From the NCBI GenBank assembly GCA_964609495.1, contig CAZSTA010000085.1, positions 1 to 14,606 on the forward strand: a DNA stretch of 14,606 nucleotides, in the 5' to 3' direction. Below the pieces are notes generated by a model. The model did not search any database. It was not told the origin of the DNA and saw nothing but the letters and a program-made list of their open reading frames with translations. A program made the translations under genes and the position numbers. This stretch comes from CAZSTA01 sp964609495 [NCBI: uncultured bacterium] (lineage in GTDB: Bacteria; CAZSTA01). Positions 7,228 to 14,110 of the stretch are shown here, in pieces (position 1 is the stretch's first letter; every line of letters starts with the position of its first letter).

Positions 7228-8229
7228 ATGAATAAGCTAACTACCTTGGCCAGGATCGGCCTAAATTATAAATTGGCTCGACCGATATGCGATTATCGTC
7301 CTATCCGCCTTTGGATAGAGCCAACCAATGTTTGCAATTTGAGATGTGTAATGTGTCCTAATAGTTCGATCCCCTCTATAAAAAGGGGATTTATGGATCT
7401 CGAGCTCTTTAAAAAGATAGTGGATGAGGTGGCAGGATTCGCTACTAATGTCAATCTCCATCATCGGGGCGAGTCCCTTATGCATCCCGATATTATCGAG
7501 ATGATCGCCTATACGAAGTCCAAGGGGATCGAAAGCAGGCTCCATACCAATGCTAACTTGATGGATAGGGATATGTCCGAAGCTATATTAGAAGCGGGAT
7601 TAGATATGATATCATTCTCCTTCGATGGATATGATAAGGAGACCTACGAGAGCATAAGAATTAGGGGCAACTTCGAAAAGACGGTCAGCAATATATTAAC
7701 CTTTCTAGAGTTGAAGGAGAAGATGAGAAAGAATACCTATACTATATTCGAAACGATAGAATTTGAGACTCCTGATGAGGAACAGCTGGCCAAGAGACGG
7801 GAGTTTAGGCGACAATTCGAGGGACTCCCCTTAGATAAATTCGTGGTGAAGAAGCCTCATAACTGGGCAGGTAGAATGGAGATAAAAGGGATGTCGCTTG
7901 AAAAACAGAAACGGAAGTTCTCTCCTTGCACCCTGATCTGGTATTCTCAGACCATATTTTGGGATGGGACAGTCGTTCCCTGTCCTCAAGATTTCTTCGG
8001 AGAATATCCTGTAGGGGATGTCAATAACTCCACTTTAAGCGAGATATGGAATGGGGAGAGGATAGTCGAGTTGAGGAAGAAGATGAATATCAGGGATTAT
8101 AAGACCGTTAATCCCTGCGTTGATTGTGATAGGCTTTGGAAGAGGAAGCTCGCGGGTATCCCAGTGCAGAATTTGAAATCGTTCTTTAGAGAGAATATAT
8201 TAGGTTTTAATAAGTTATTGACGAAATGA
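7228..8229 (+). CDS. Radical SAM protein with SPASM/twitch-type C-terminal domain
   Basis: A 333-residue radical SAM enzyme. The [4Fe-4S]-SAM motif is CNLRCVMC (Cys36, 40, 43), followed by HHRGESLMHPD (78-88), which occupies the place of the GGEPLxxP strand, and SFSFDG (129-134). The C-terminal part has Cys234, Cys252 (GTVVPCPQD), GDVNNSTLSEIWNG (263-276), Cys297 and Cys300, a SPASM-like auxiliary-cluster pattern. The reaction is unknown; relatives modify peptides, sugars or cofactors. I chose ATG 7228 because AGGGGAAG (7211-7218) lies nine bases upstream; an in-frame TTG at 7183 has no ribosome site. No small precursor-peptide gene is seen beside it. The valS gene follows after 33 bp and is probably co-transcribed. 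Confidence 0.85.
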   Translation: MNKLTTLARIGLNYKLARPICDYRPIRLWIEPTNVCNLRCVMCPNSSIPSIKRGFMDLELFKKIVDEVAGFATNVNLHHRGESLMHPDIIEMIAYTKSKGIESRLHTNANLMDRDMSEAILEAGLDMISFSFDGYDKETYESIRIRGNFEKTVSNILTFLELKEKMRKNTYTIFETIEFETPDEEQLAKRREFRRQFEGLPLDKFVVKKPHNWAGRMEIKGMSLEKQKRKFSPCTLIWYSQTIFWDGTVVPCPQDFFGEYPVGDVNNSTLSEIWNGERIVELRKKMNIRDYKTVNPCVDCDRLWKRKLAGIPVQNLKSFFRENILGFNKLLTK

Positions 8230-8262
8230 ACAGATAAACTTCTTTCCAAGGAGGTTATAACC

Positions 8263-10725
8263 TTGAGGATACCGAGACGCTATAATCCAAAAGAAGCAGA
8301 GCCTAAATGGCAGAAATTCTGGGGAGATAACGGAATCTACAAGTTTGATCCAAAGGGCGATAAGCCGATCTATTCCATCGATACTCCTCCTCCAACCGTA
8401 TCTGGAGCGATACATATAGGGCATATATTCTCCTATGTCCAAGTCGATGCTGTTATCCGCTTCTGGCGGATGAAGGGTTATAACATCTTCTATCCCTTTG
8501 GCTTCGATGATAATGGATTGCCAACGGAGAGATTCGTTGAGAAGAAGATGGGGGTTAAAGCTCGCGATGTTCCCCGGGAAGAGTTCATAAAGATGTGCCT
8601 TGCTACTACCGAGGAGACGGAGAAAGAGTTCAAACGCCTATGGCAGAGTTTAGGATTAAGCGTTGATTGGTCGCTCATCTACTCGACTATAGACGACTAT
8701 GTTAGAAAGACCTCCCAGAGATCGTTCATAGAGCTATTTCAGAAGGGCGAGGTCTATAGGAAGCTAGCTCCTACGCTTTGGTGTCCCGAATGTCGCACCG
8801 CTATCGCTCAAGCTGAGACGGAGGATAAAGAAAAAACATCGAACTTCAACGATATTCTCTTCGAGTTAGACGACGGGAAGAAAGTTGCTATCGCTACCAC
8901 TAGGCCGGAGCTAATACCTGCCTGTGTAGCAGTTCTCGTTCATCCAAACGATGAACGATATACGGGATATATAGGAAGAAAGATGAAAGTTCCCCTCTCC
9001 GATAGAGAAGTCCCGATCATAACCGATGAGAAGGTGGATCCAGAGAAGGGGACTGGAGTAGTTATGTGCTGCACCTTTGGAGATATTACCGATGTTGAAT
9101 GGTGGCAGAAATACGATCTTGACCTGAGGATAGTGATCGACGAAAAGGGAATAATGAACGAGCTAGCCGATTCTTATCAAGGATTAGATCTTAAGGAAGC
9201 GCGTCGGGCTATAGTCAGAGATCTCAACGATGAGGGATTGCTAGCCTCACGGGAGGAGATCACCCATACCGTCAATGCCCACGAACGTTGTGGCACTGAT
9301 CTGGAGCTATTGGTTACTCCCCAATGGTTTATAAAGGTTCTCGATAAGAAGCAGGAATTACTTGAGATGGGCGATAAGATCAACTGGTATCCTGAGTTTA
9401 TGAAGGTTCGTTACGTCCACTGGGTAGAGAATCTCCAGTGGGATTGGTGTATCTCCCGCCAGCGGTATTATGGAGTTCCCTTCCCACTCTGGATATGTAA
9501 GGAGTGCGGAGAGATAATCTTAGCTGATGATGATCAACTGCCGGTCGATCCCACTGTCGCTTCCCCTAAAGAGCCTTGTCGTTGCGGAAGCACTGAGTTC
9601 GAGCCTGAGAGGGATATAATGGATACCTGGACTACCTCCTCTATGACTCCTCTTATAAATGCTCGTTGGAAGGAGGACGAGAAATTCTTCCCGAAGCTAT
9701 ATCCTATGGATCTACGTCCTCAAGCTCACGATATTATCCGCACCTGGGCTTTCTATACGATAATCAAGGGGATGTTACATACTGAAGATATCCCTTGGAG
9801 AGATATTATGATCTCAGGACATGCTTTAAGTCCTGGACGCAGGAAATTAAGCAAGTCAAAATTAAAGAAAGTGGAAGATGACGTAGCGGGTAATCCCAAG
9901 CTCGCTATCGAGAAATACTCGGCTGATGCGGTAAGATACTGGTCCTGTGGAACGAGATTGGGGACTGATTGTATCTTCAGTGAAGATGTGTTGAAGCAAG
10001 GTAAGAGGTTAGCTACTAAGCTCTGGAACGCCTCCAAGTTTGCTATAACTAATCTGGAAGACTACAACGGAGGAAAGCCTGATGAATTGCGGGATATAGA
10101 CAAGTGGATGCTAACCAAGCTCTCTCGAACCCTGGATAAGGTCAACAAGGGATTCGACTCTTATGAGTTCAGCATCGCTAGAGATGAGACGGAACATTTC
10201 TTCTGGCACTACCTATGCGATAACTATATAGAGATCATAAAGGAACGTTTGAATAAGCCAGGGATATATCCTGCTGAGGCTCGTCTTTCCGCCCAATATG
10301 GGCTATATCAAGCGGTGTTGAGTGTTCTGAAGATGATGTCTCCCTTTATGCCTCATCTCACCGAGGAGATATTCCATCTATACTTCTCGGAGAAGGAGAA
10401 CGAGGAGACCATTAATCTATCCCGCTGGCCAGAGGTAGAAGATGGCTGGTTCGATGAAGAAGCGGAGGAGTCAGGGGATCTAGCGGTGGAGGTTATTACC
10501 GCGGTTAGAAAGCGTAAATCGGAGGCGAATGTTTCGCTTAGAACGAAGGTAGCAGATTTAACCGTAGCTTGTTCCCTTGATTATGCGGAGAAATTAAAGC
10601 GGGTTTCTCTCGATATATTAGCTCCTTCTAATGCCGACGAAATCCTCTTTGTAGAGGAAGCGACCGAGGAATTTATGGATACCTCCGATCCCGAGATCAA
10701 GGTCAGGGTGAAATTGGAAGAGTGA
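8263..10725 (+). CDS. valS: Valyl-tRNA synthetase, archaeal-type
   Basis: Class I aminoacyl-tRNA synthetase that charges tRNA-Val. HIGH is at 51-54 (SGAIHIGH) and the KMSKS loop reads KLSKS (528-532). The CP1 editing domain is present, with TTRPE (212-216) and GTG...CTFGD (263-274). Two zinc-binding sets are visible: Cys174/177 and Cys412/415/439/441. The signature DDNGLPTERFVEKK (82-95) and CTFGDITDVEWW are those of archaeal/Rickettsiales-type ValS, where most bacteria have an AGIATQ-type sequence. At 820 residues it lacks the long C-terminal coiled-coil arm of the usual bacterial enzyme. It starts at TTG with AAGGAGGT seven bases upstream, a very strong site. The 33-bp upstream gap leaves no room for a T-box leader. 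Catalytic residues appear intact. Confidence 0.95.
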   Translation: MRIPRRYNPKEAEPKWQKFWGDNGIYKFDPKGDKPIYSIDTPPPTVSGAIHIGHIFSYVQVDAVIRFWRMKGYNIFYPFGFDDNGLPTERFVEKKMGVKARDVPREEFIKMCLATTEETEKEFKRLWQSLGLSVDWSLIYSTIDDYVRKTSQRSFIELFQKGEVYRKLAPTLWCPECRTAIAQAETEDKEKTSNFNDILFELDDGKKVAIATTRPELIPACVAVLVHPNDERYTGYIGRKMKVPLSDREVPIITDEKVDPEKGTGVVMCCTFGDITDVEWWQKYDLDLRIVIDEKGIMNELADSYQGLDLKEARRAIVRDLNDEGLLASREEITHTVNAHERCGTDLELLVTPQWFIKVLDKKQELLEMGDKINWYPEFMKVRYVHWVENLQWDWCISRQRYYGVPFPLWICKECGEIILADDDQLPVDPTVASPKEPCRCGSTEFEPERDIMDTWTTSSMTPLINARWKEDEKFFPKLYPMDLRPQAHDIIRTWAFYTIIKGMLHTEDIPWRDIMISGHALSPGRRKLSKSKLKKVEDDVAGNPKLAIEKYSADAVRYWSCGTRLGTDCIFSEDVLKQGKRLATKLWNASKFAITNLEDYNGGKPDELRDIDKWMLTKLSRTLDKVNKGFDSYEFSIARDETEHFFWHYLCDNYIEIIKERLNKPGIYPAEARLSAQYGLYQAVLSVLKMMSPFMPHLTEEIFHLYFSEKENEETINLSRWPEVEDGWFDEEAEESGDLAVEVITAVRKRKSEANVSLRTKVADLTVACSLDYAEKLKRVSLDILAPSNADEILFVEEATEEFMDTSDPEIKVRVKLEE

Positions 10726-10740
10726 AAAAAAACATCTCAT

Positions 10741-10918
10741 CCTCCCCCTAACCCCTCCCATCTTGGTTCTTGCTGAATTAATAAGGCTATCGAAGAATCT
10801 TGTTAATTACCACCCTCTCCCTAACCCCCTCCCATCAAGGGAGGGGAAAGTCAAAGATCAAGGAAGCCTCTCAATTACGTTCCCTCTCCCCTCGTGGGAG
10901 AGGATAGGGTGAGGGGGT
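10741..10918 (+). repeat. Modular palindromic dispersed repeat, copy B (most complete)
   Basis: Starts 15 bases after the valS stop and fills most of the gene-free stretch before the next gene. Order of modules: C-rich block CCTCCCCCTAACCCC, an A/T-rich core shared with copy A, CCCTAACCCC with the palindrome CCCTCCC-ATCAA-GGGAGGG, a spacer of about 30 bases unlike those of the other copies, then CTCTCCC-CTCGT-GGGAGAG and a GGGTGAGGGGG tail. The two palindromes would fold as separate hairpins. It has the opposite orientation to copy A, so A and B bracket 277-10725 as an inverted pair, though nothing suggests they move it as a unit. Confidence 0.85.
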
Positions 10919-10977
10919 AATACGAAGTATAGACTATTATATCTTGAGCTAATAATCGATTTAAAGGAGAAAGCGGG

Positions 10978-11922
10978 TTGAAGAGATTAATCTGGCAGGT
11001 AGCGAGAATAATTATTAGTGTGTCCTTAATAGCCTATATCTTCTACAAGATCGGTCTCTCAAATCTATGGGGCGCGTTAAGCTCCGCCCACCTAGGCTAT
11101 CTGATAATAGCTTTGCTTCTCCATCTTGTAGGTTTATTGATCAGTGCCTATCGCTGGCAGATGCTCCTAGTAGGTCAAGGAATAGAGTTCTCTTTGAAGG
11201 ATATAATAGCTATGTATCTAGTGGGGTTATTCTTTAACACCTTCCTTCCCACCAGCATAGGAGGAGATGTCGTTCGAGCTTATGATACTGCTAGGTTCAG
11301 TCGAAGAGGGGCTAAATCGGTGACTACAGTGATAGTGGAGAGATTAATTGGGATTTTTTCCCTGATAGCGATCGCGGGGATAGCTTTATTGTGGAGTTCG
11401 AGGTGGTTAAGGGATATAAGAATAGCCTGGATAATCCTTATATGCGCCGTGATATTTATCCTGATCCCCTTTATTCTACTGAATAGATCGATCTCGCGCA
11501 AAGTTGGATTATTATTCGATCTGCCTTTTCTCAAGAGGGTTAAAGGAAAGGTTCAGCAGGTATATGAAGCGATAGATGTTTATCGAGAGAGAAAGGATAT
11601 AGTCGCTGAGGTGCTACTTCTATCCTTTCTCTTACAGCTAAATGTTATCCTCTACTATTATGTAATAGCTCTATCTCTAGGTATAAACTTATCTTTCATT
11701 TACTTCTGTCTGTTCGTTCCTGTAATCTTAGTTATCTCGATGCTTCCTATCTCTATAAGTGGATTGGGGATAAGGGAGAATGCCTTTGCTCTATTCTTCG
11801 CTCCTCTGATACAACCTCCAGAGGTGGCATTTGCCGCCGCGGTATCGTTGTCCTTGTTGGGATATATCGTGCAGGTGGTGTTTAATTCCATTGGGGGGGT
11901 GGTATATATGCTCCGAAAGTAG
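10978..11922 (+). CDS. AglD/YbhN-like (UPF0104, LPG-synthase TM domain) membrane protein
   Basis: A 314-residue integral membrane protein with about eight hydrophobic segments, the first from residue 8 and the last ending near 313. Family motifs are NTFLPTSIGGDVVRAY (87-102), VERLIGIF (120-127) and SISGLGIRENAF (259-270), typical of the lysylphosphatidylglycerol-synthase transmembrane (PF03706) family that includes AglD and YbhN. Members are linked to lipid or polyprenyl-sugar translocation, but the catalytic soluble domain of MprF is not present here, so the role is open. TTG start at 10978 with AAAGGAGA (10963-10970) seven bases upstream. It stands between repeat copy B and the secreted FGE-fold gene, apparently monocistronic. 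Confidence 0.8.
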   Translation: MKRLIWQVARIIISVSLIAYIFYKIGLSNLWGALSSAHLGYLIIALLLHLVGLLISAYRWQMLLVGQGIEFSLKDIIAMYLVGLFFNTFLPTSIGGDVVRAYDTARFSRRGAKSVTTVIVERLIGIFSLIAIAGIALLWSSRWLRDIRIAWIILICAVIFILIPFILLNRSISRKVGLLFDLPFLKRVKGKVQQVYEAIDVYRERKDIVAEVLLLSFLLQLNVILYYYVIALSLGINLSFIYFCLFVPVILVISMLPISISGLGIRENAFALFFAPLIQPPEVAFAAAVSLSLLGYIVQVVFNSIGGVVYMLRK

Positions 11923-12013
11923 CCGAGAATCGGGGGTTTCCTTTTTAGAGAGTATATGTTACAATTAGGTGGATATATTTTTAGTTAAGGAATAGAAAGG
12001 AGGTGTTTAAATT

Positions 12014-12877
12014 ATGAGGAGATATATTTTTCTCATCTTGTTATCGGTTATCCTAATATCAGGGATGGTTTCATCTGCTCTAACGGCAGAGGAGAAGAAA
12101 TCCGAAGATGAAACGGCAGTCTTGGAATTGGAGGGCGAAGCGCCACCGGGTATGGTCTTTGTGCCAGCAGGGGAGTTTCTGATGGGGAAGGATGAAGGAG
12201 ATGATGAGAAGCCACTGCATAAGGTCTATGTAGATGCGTTCTTCATAGATAAGTATGAGGTGACGTATGCAGAATATGCGGAGTTCGTGGAAGCAGGAGG
12301 ATATAGTAACAAGAGTTATTGGAGCGAGGAGGGATGGAGCTGGAAGGAGGAGAATTATATAACTGAGCCAGCATATTGGAACGATAGCACCTACAACCAG
12401 CCGAATTATCCGATGGTGGGGATAAATTGGTATGAAGCGGAGGCTTATACTAGGTGGTGTGGGAAGAGATTGCCGACGGAAGCGGAATGGGAGAAAGCTG
12501 CGAGAGGGACAGATGGGAGAAGATGGCCTTGGGGAGAAGACTTTGAAAGTGATAAGGCGAATATAATTGGAACAGAAGATGGATACGAATATACAGCTCC
12601 GGTGGGGAGCTACCCCTTAGGAGTGAGTCCCTATGGCTGTTATGATATGGCGGGGAATGTGTGGGAGTGGTGTGCGGATTGGTATGAGGCTGGATATTAT
12701 GCGAATTCTCCGAGTGAGAATCCCAAGGGTCCTGATAGTGGGAGTTCACGAGTTATTCGTGGTGGCTCGTGGTTCAACTATTTGGAGTTCAGTCGGTGTG
12801 CCGATCGTAACTACAACTTTCCCAATTATAGGAACAACATCCTAGGTTTTCGTTGCGTCCTGTCAGTAGCCCCTTGA
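12014..12877 (+). CDS. Secreted FGE-sulfatase (SUMF1)-fold protein without the FGE cysteine pair
   Basis: A 287-residue exported protein: an N-terminal signal peptide (positive MRR, hydrophobic 5-20, probable cleavage after about Ala25), an acidic linker to about 45, then one formylglycine-generating-enzyme/C-type-lectin-like domain. Motifs are GMVFVPAGEFLMG (46-58), KRLPTEAEWEKAARG (151-165), GNVWEWCADWY (214-224) and RGGSW (249-253). In true FGE a Cys pair follows GGSF; here those positions are Asn255 and Ser260, so sulfatase activation is unlikely. It probably binds a ligand or other protein outside the membrane. AAAGGAGGT (11996-12004) fits ATG 12014. A weak upstream promoter may lie at TTTCCT-N17-TACAAT (11937-11965). 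The last 110 or so bases differ in codon use from the rest of the gene (see findings). Confidence 0.85.
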   Translation: MRRYIFLILLSVILISGMVSSALTAEEKKSEDETAVLELEGEAPPGMVFVPAGEFLMGKDEGDDEKPLHKVYVDAFFIDKYEVTYAEYAEFVEAGGYSNKSYWSEEGWSWKEENYITEPAYWNDSTYNQPNYPMVGINWYEAEAYTRWCGKRLPTEAEWEKAARGTDGRRWPWGEDFESDKANIIGTEDGYEYTAPVGSYPLGVSPYGCYDMAGNVWEWCADWYEAGYYANSPSENPKGPDSGSSRVIRGGSWFNYLEFSRCADRNYNFPNYRNNILGFRCVLSVAP

Positions 12878-12914
12878 TATTTGTGTTATTGGGCTCTTAA
12901 ATGTTAATTTTTCC

Positions 12915-12950
12915 TATCGGTGAGGAAGAATCCAAAATTCCTCACCGATA
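12915..12950 (+). terminator. 13-bp perfect hairpin downstream of the FGE-fold gene
   Basis: TATCGGTGAGGAA (12915-12927) pairs exactly with TTCCTCACCGATA (12938-12950) around a 10-base loop. It lies 38 bases after the stop codon and is followed by TTATTG, a short T-rich rather than a clean T run, so termination is plausible but not certain. It could also be the cruciform element found downstream of variable regions in retroelement targets. The rest of the 12878-13090 gap shows only a C/T-rich stretch and a candidate promoter. Confidence 0.5.
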
Positions 12951-12998
12951 TTATTGATCCCAGTTAGAGCTTCCTCTTTCCCCCTCTTAACCCACCTT

Positions 12999-13029
12999 TT
13001 GAAACTTTTCCCCTTTAATAAACTATGAT
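12999..13029 (+). promoter_or_regulatory. Candidate promoter of the small membrane protein/YbjQ pair
   Basis: TTGAAA (12999-13004) and TATGAT (13024-13029) each match five of six consensus bases, with a long 19-bp spacer. A second candidate, TTGATA (13042-13047) with TAGAAT (13066-13071) and an 18-bp spacer, would start transcription inside the ribosome binding site and is less likely to give a translated message. Confidence 0.35.
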
Positions 13030-13090
13030 AGAATAGATTTCTTGATATCTACTTGCTTAATAAGTTAGAATCGGAAGGAGGGGCGATAAG

Positions 13091-13309
13091 ATGAAAAATT
13101 TGGGGATTATCCTGTTGCTGATCGGTCTCGCTATAGTCATAATCTATGCAGGTTATCACTTCATCATCGGTTTCCTCCTAGCTTCAAATATACCAGTCAT
13201 ATTGAGGATAGCTGTTACAGTGATGATATTGGGAGTCATCTTTATTCTCATAGCTCTAATTAGCGAGAGGGTTAAGGAGAAAGATAAATTTAAGGGGGTG
13301 GAAAGATGA
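13091..13309 (+). CDS. Small two-helix membrane protein of unknown function
   Basis: A 72-residue protein with two hydrophobic helices (about 4-26 and 37-58) and a charged tail SERVKEKDKFKG, predicted to sit in the cytoplasmic membrane. The strong ribosome site AAGGAGG (13075-13081) lies nine bases before ATG 13091. It overlaps the YbjQ-family gene by ATGA, so the two are coupled. I do not recognise the family; short two-helix proteins of this kind often accompany YbjQ-like or band-7-type partners, but nothing in this sequence fixes a role. Confidence 0.75.
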   Translation: MKNLGIILLLIGLAIVIIYAGYHFIIGFLLASNIPVILRIAVTVMILGVIFILIALISERVKEKDKFKGVER

Positions 13310-13620
13310 TAATCACAACCTCGGAAAATATCGAGGGAAAGAAGATAGTGAGGACTTTAGGATTAGTTAGAGGGAATACGATCAGAGCTAGGCATATAGG
13401 AATGGATATCGTTGCCGGCTTGAGGAATATAGTGGGAGGAGAAGTGAAGGAATACACGAAATTGCTAGCCGAGTCCAGGAATGAGGCTTCGGAGAGAATG
13501 ATCGAACAGGCGGAGAAGATGGGAGCTAACGCGATAATAGCGGTTCGATTTGCCACCTCTCAAGTGATGCAGAATGCCGCTGAGATGCTGGTTTATGGCA
13601 CTGCGGTAGTGGTCGAATAA
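13306..13620 (+). CDS. YbjQ/UPF0145 (DUF74) family protein
   Basis: A 104-residue soluble protein of the YbjQ/DUF74 family (putative heavy-metal-binding domain, oligomeric). Family features are ITTSENIEGKKIV (3-15), LGLVRGNTI (18-26), GGEVKEYTKLLAESR (44-58) and MGANAIIAVRF (72-82), ending in YGTAVVV. The length is normal. It starts four bases before the end of the small membrane protein gene (ATGA). The function of the family is unsettled; the neighbour suggests the pair works at the membrane surface. Confidence 0.85.
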   Translation: MIITTSENIEGKKIVRTLGLVRGNTIRARHIGMDIVAGLRNIVGGEVKEYTKLLAESRNEASERMIEQAEKMGANAIIAVRFATSQVMQNAAEMLVYGTAVVVE

Positions 13621-13623
13621 TAA

Positions 13624-13650
13624 GGATAAAGAGCATATTGATCTTTATCC
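13624..13650 (+). terminator. 9-bp hairpin just after the YbjQ-family gene
   Basis: GGATAAAGA (13624-13632) and TCTTTATCC (13642-13650) form a perfect 9-bp stem with a 9-base loop starting three bases after the stop codon. No T run follows, so a Rho-independent role is unsure; it may protect the 3' end of the message. Confidence 0.4.
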
Positions 13651-13659
13651 CTTGATCGC

Positions 13660-13707
13660 TTATACTTGGAGCTAGTGTCATTCCCGTCGCTTCCGCTCCA
13701 AGTATAA
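13660..13707. repeat. 13-bp inverted repeat with 22-base loop
   Basis: TTATACTTGGAGC (13660-13672) is the exact reverse complement of GCTCCAAGTATAA (13695-13707). It follows the hairpin at 13624-13650 by nine bases, giving two hairpins in tandem between the YbjQ gene and the toxin-antitoxin promoter. It might be a terminator, as TAAAACTTT follows, or a small mobile inverted-repeat unit. Confidence 0.5.
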
Positions 13708-13780
13708 TAAAACTTTATTGATTTTATAGACAGTTATGGTCTTTTATAGTCATATATTATGTTGAATGGATTATCATAAT

Positions 13781-13809
13781 TTGACAAAGTTCTACTTTTA
13801 TAGTATAAT
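13781..13809 (+). promoter_or_regulatory. Perfect sigma-70 promoter of the toxin-antitoxin pair
   Basis: TTGACA (13781-13786) and TATAAT (13804-13809) match the consensus fully with a 17-bp spacer. Transcription should start near 13816, about 58 bases before the antitoxin start codon. A short inverted pair ATTATG (13756-13761) and CATAAT (13775-13780) directly upstream of the -35 box could be part of an operator. Confidence 0.9.
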
Positions 13810-13822
13810 TCGGTTAATTATA

Positions 13823-13858
13823 ACTGGGTAAGCAACTTGGCGTCCAGGTTGTTCCAGT
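13823..13858 (+). promoter_or_regulatory. Leader stem-loop/operator abutting the antitoxin ribosome site
   Basis: ACTGG (13823-13827) pairs with CCAGT (13854-13858), and CAACTTGG (13833-13840) with CCAGGTTG (13844-13851) using one G-U pair and a three-base loop. The right arm ends exactly where the AAGGAG ribosome site (13859-13864) begins. It may act as the autoregulatory operator for the ribbon-helix-helix antitoxin, as an RNA element controlling translation, or both. Confidence 0.55.
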
Positions 13859-13873
13859 AAGGAGATTCTAAAT

Positions 13874-14110
13874 ATGGCAAGGATAACCAAGACCATTACC
13901 ATATCTCTTCCTCCAGAGATGGCCGAGAAGATAGAGGAACTAATGAAAAAAGAAGGAAAAACAAGAAGCGAACTTTTTAGAGAGGCATTGAGAAGATACT
14001 TTGAAGAACAAGAGTGGAAGGAAATTTTAAGATATGGGAGAATGAAGGCAAAAGAAAAAGGAATTAGTGAAGACCAAGTAGAAGATATTGTTGATGCCTA
14101 CCGTAAATAA
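13874..14110 (+). CDS. Ribbon-helix-helix (CopG/Arc-type) antitoxin
   Basis: A 78-residue antitoxin of the ribbon-helix-helix type. Residues 5-11 (TKTITIS) form the DNA-contacting strand, LPPEMAEKIEELMKKEG (12-28) the first helix, and TRSELFREALRRYFEE (30-45) the second helix with its turn. The tail after 46 is charged and should bind and neutralise the PIN toxin encoded by the overlapping next gene. AAGGAG (13859-13864) lies nine bases before ATG. It probably represses its own promoter at 13781-13809. The A-rich codons (GAA, AAA, AGA) differ from the GC-richer upstream genes and suggest recent acquisition. Confidence 0.85.
   Translation: MARITKTITISLPPEMAEKIEELMKKEGKTRSELFREALRRYFEEQEWKEILRYGRMKAKEKGISEDQVEDIVDAYRK

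Noticed and set aside
8230-8262. T-box leader before valS
   Set aside because: Only 33 bases separate it from the upstream gene, too few for a T-box, and they are filled by the ribosome site.
1-10918. Composite transposon bounded by the inverted repeat copies A and B
   Set aside because: There is no transposase or target duplication, and further copies (C, D) show the repeats are dispersed on their own.
12450-12749. Long open frame on the minus strand inside the FGE-fold gene
   Set aside because: It is the antisense shadow of a purine-rich gene, with low-complexity Ser/His/Pro content and no ribosome site.
12014-12877. True formylglycine-generating enzyme that activates sulfatases
   Set aside because: The two cysteines after GGSF are Asn255 and Ser260, and no sulfatase gene is in the window.
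14088-14093. TTG start for the PIN toxin
   Set aside because: It adds only two residues, and ATG 14094 is the more ordinary start; the choice does not affect the domain.
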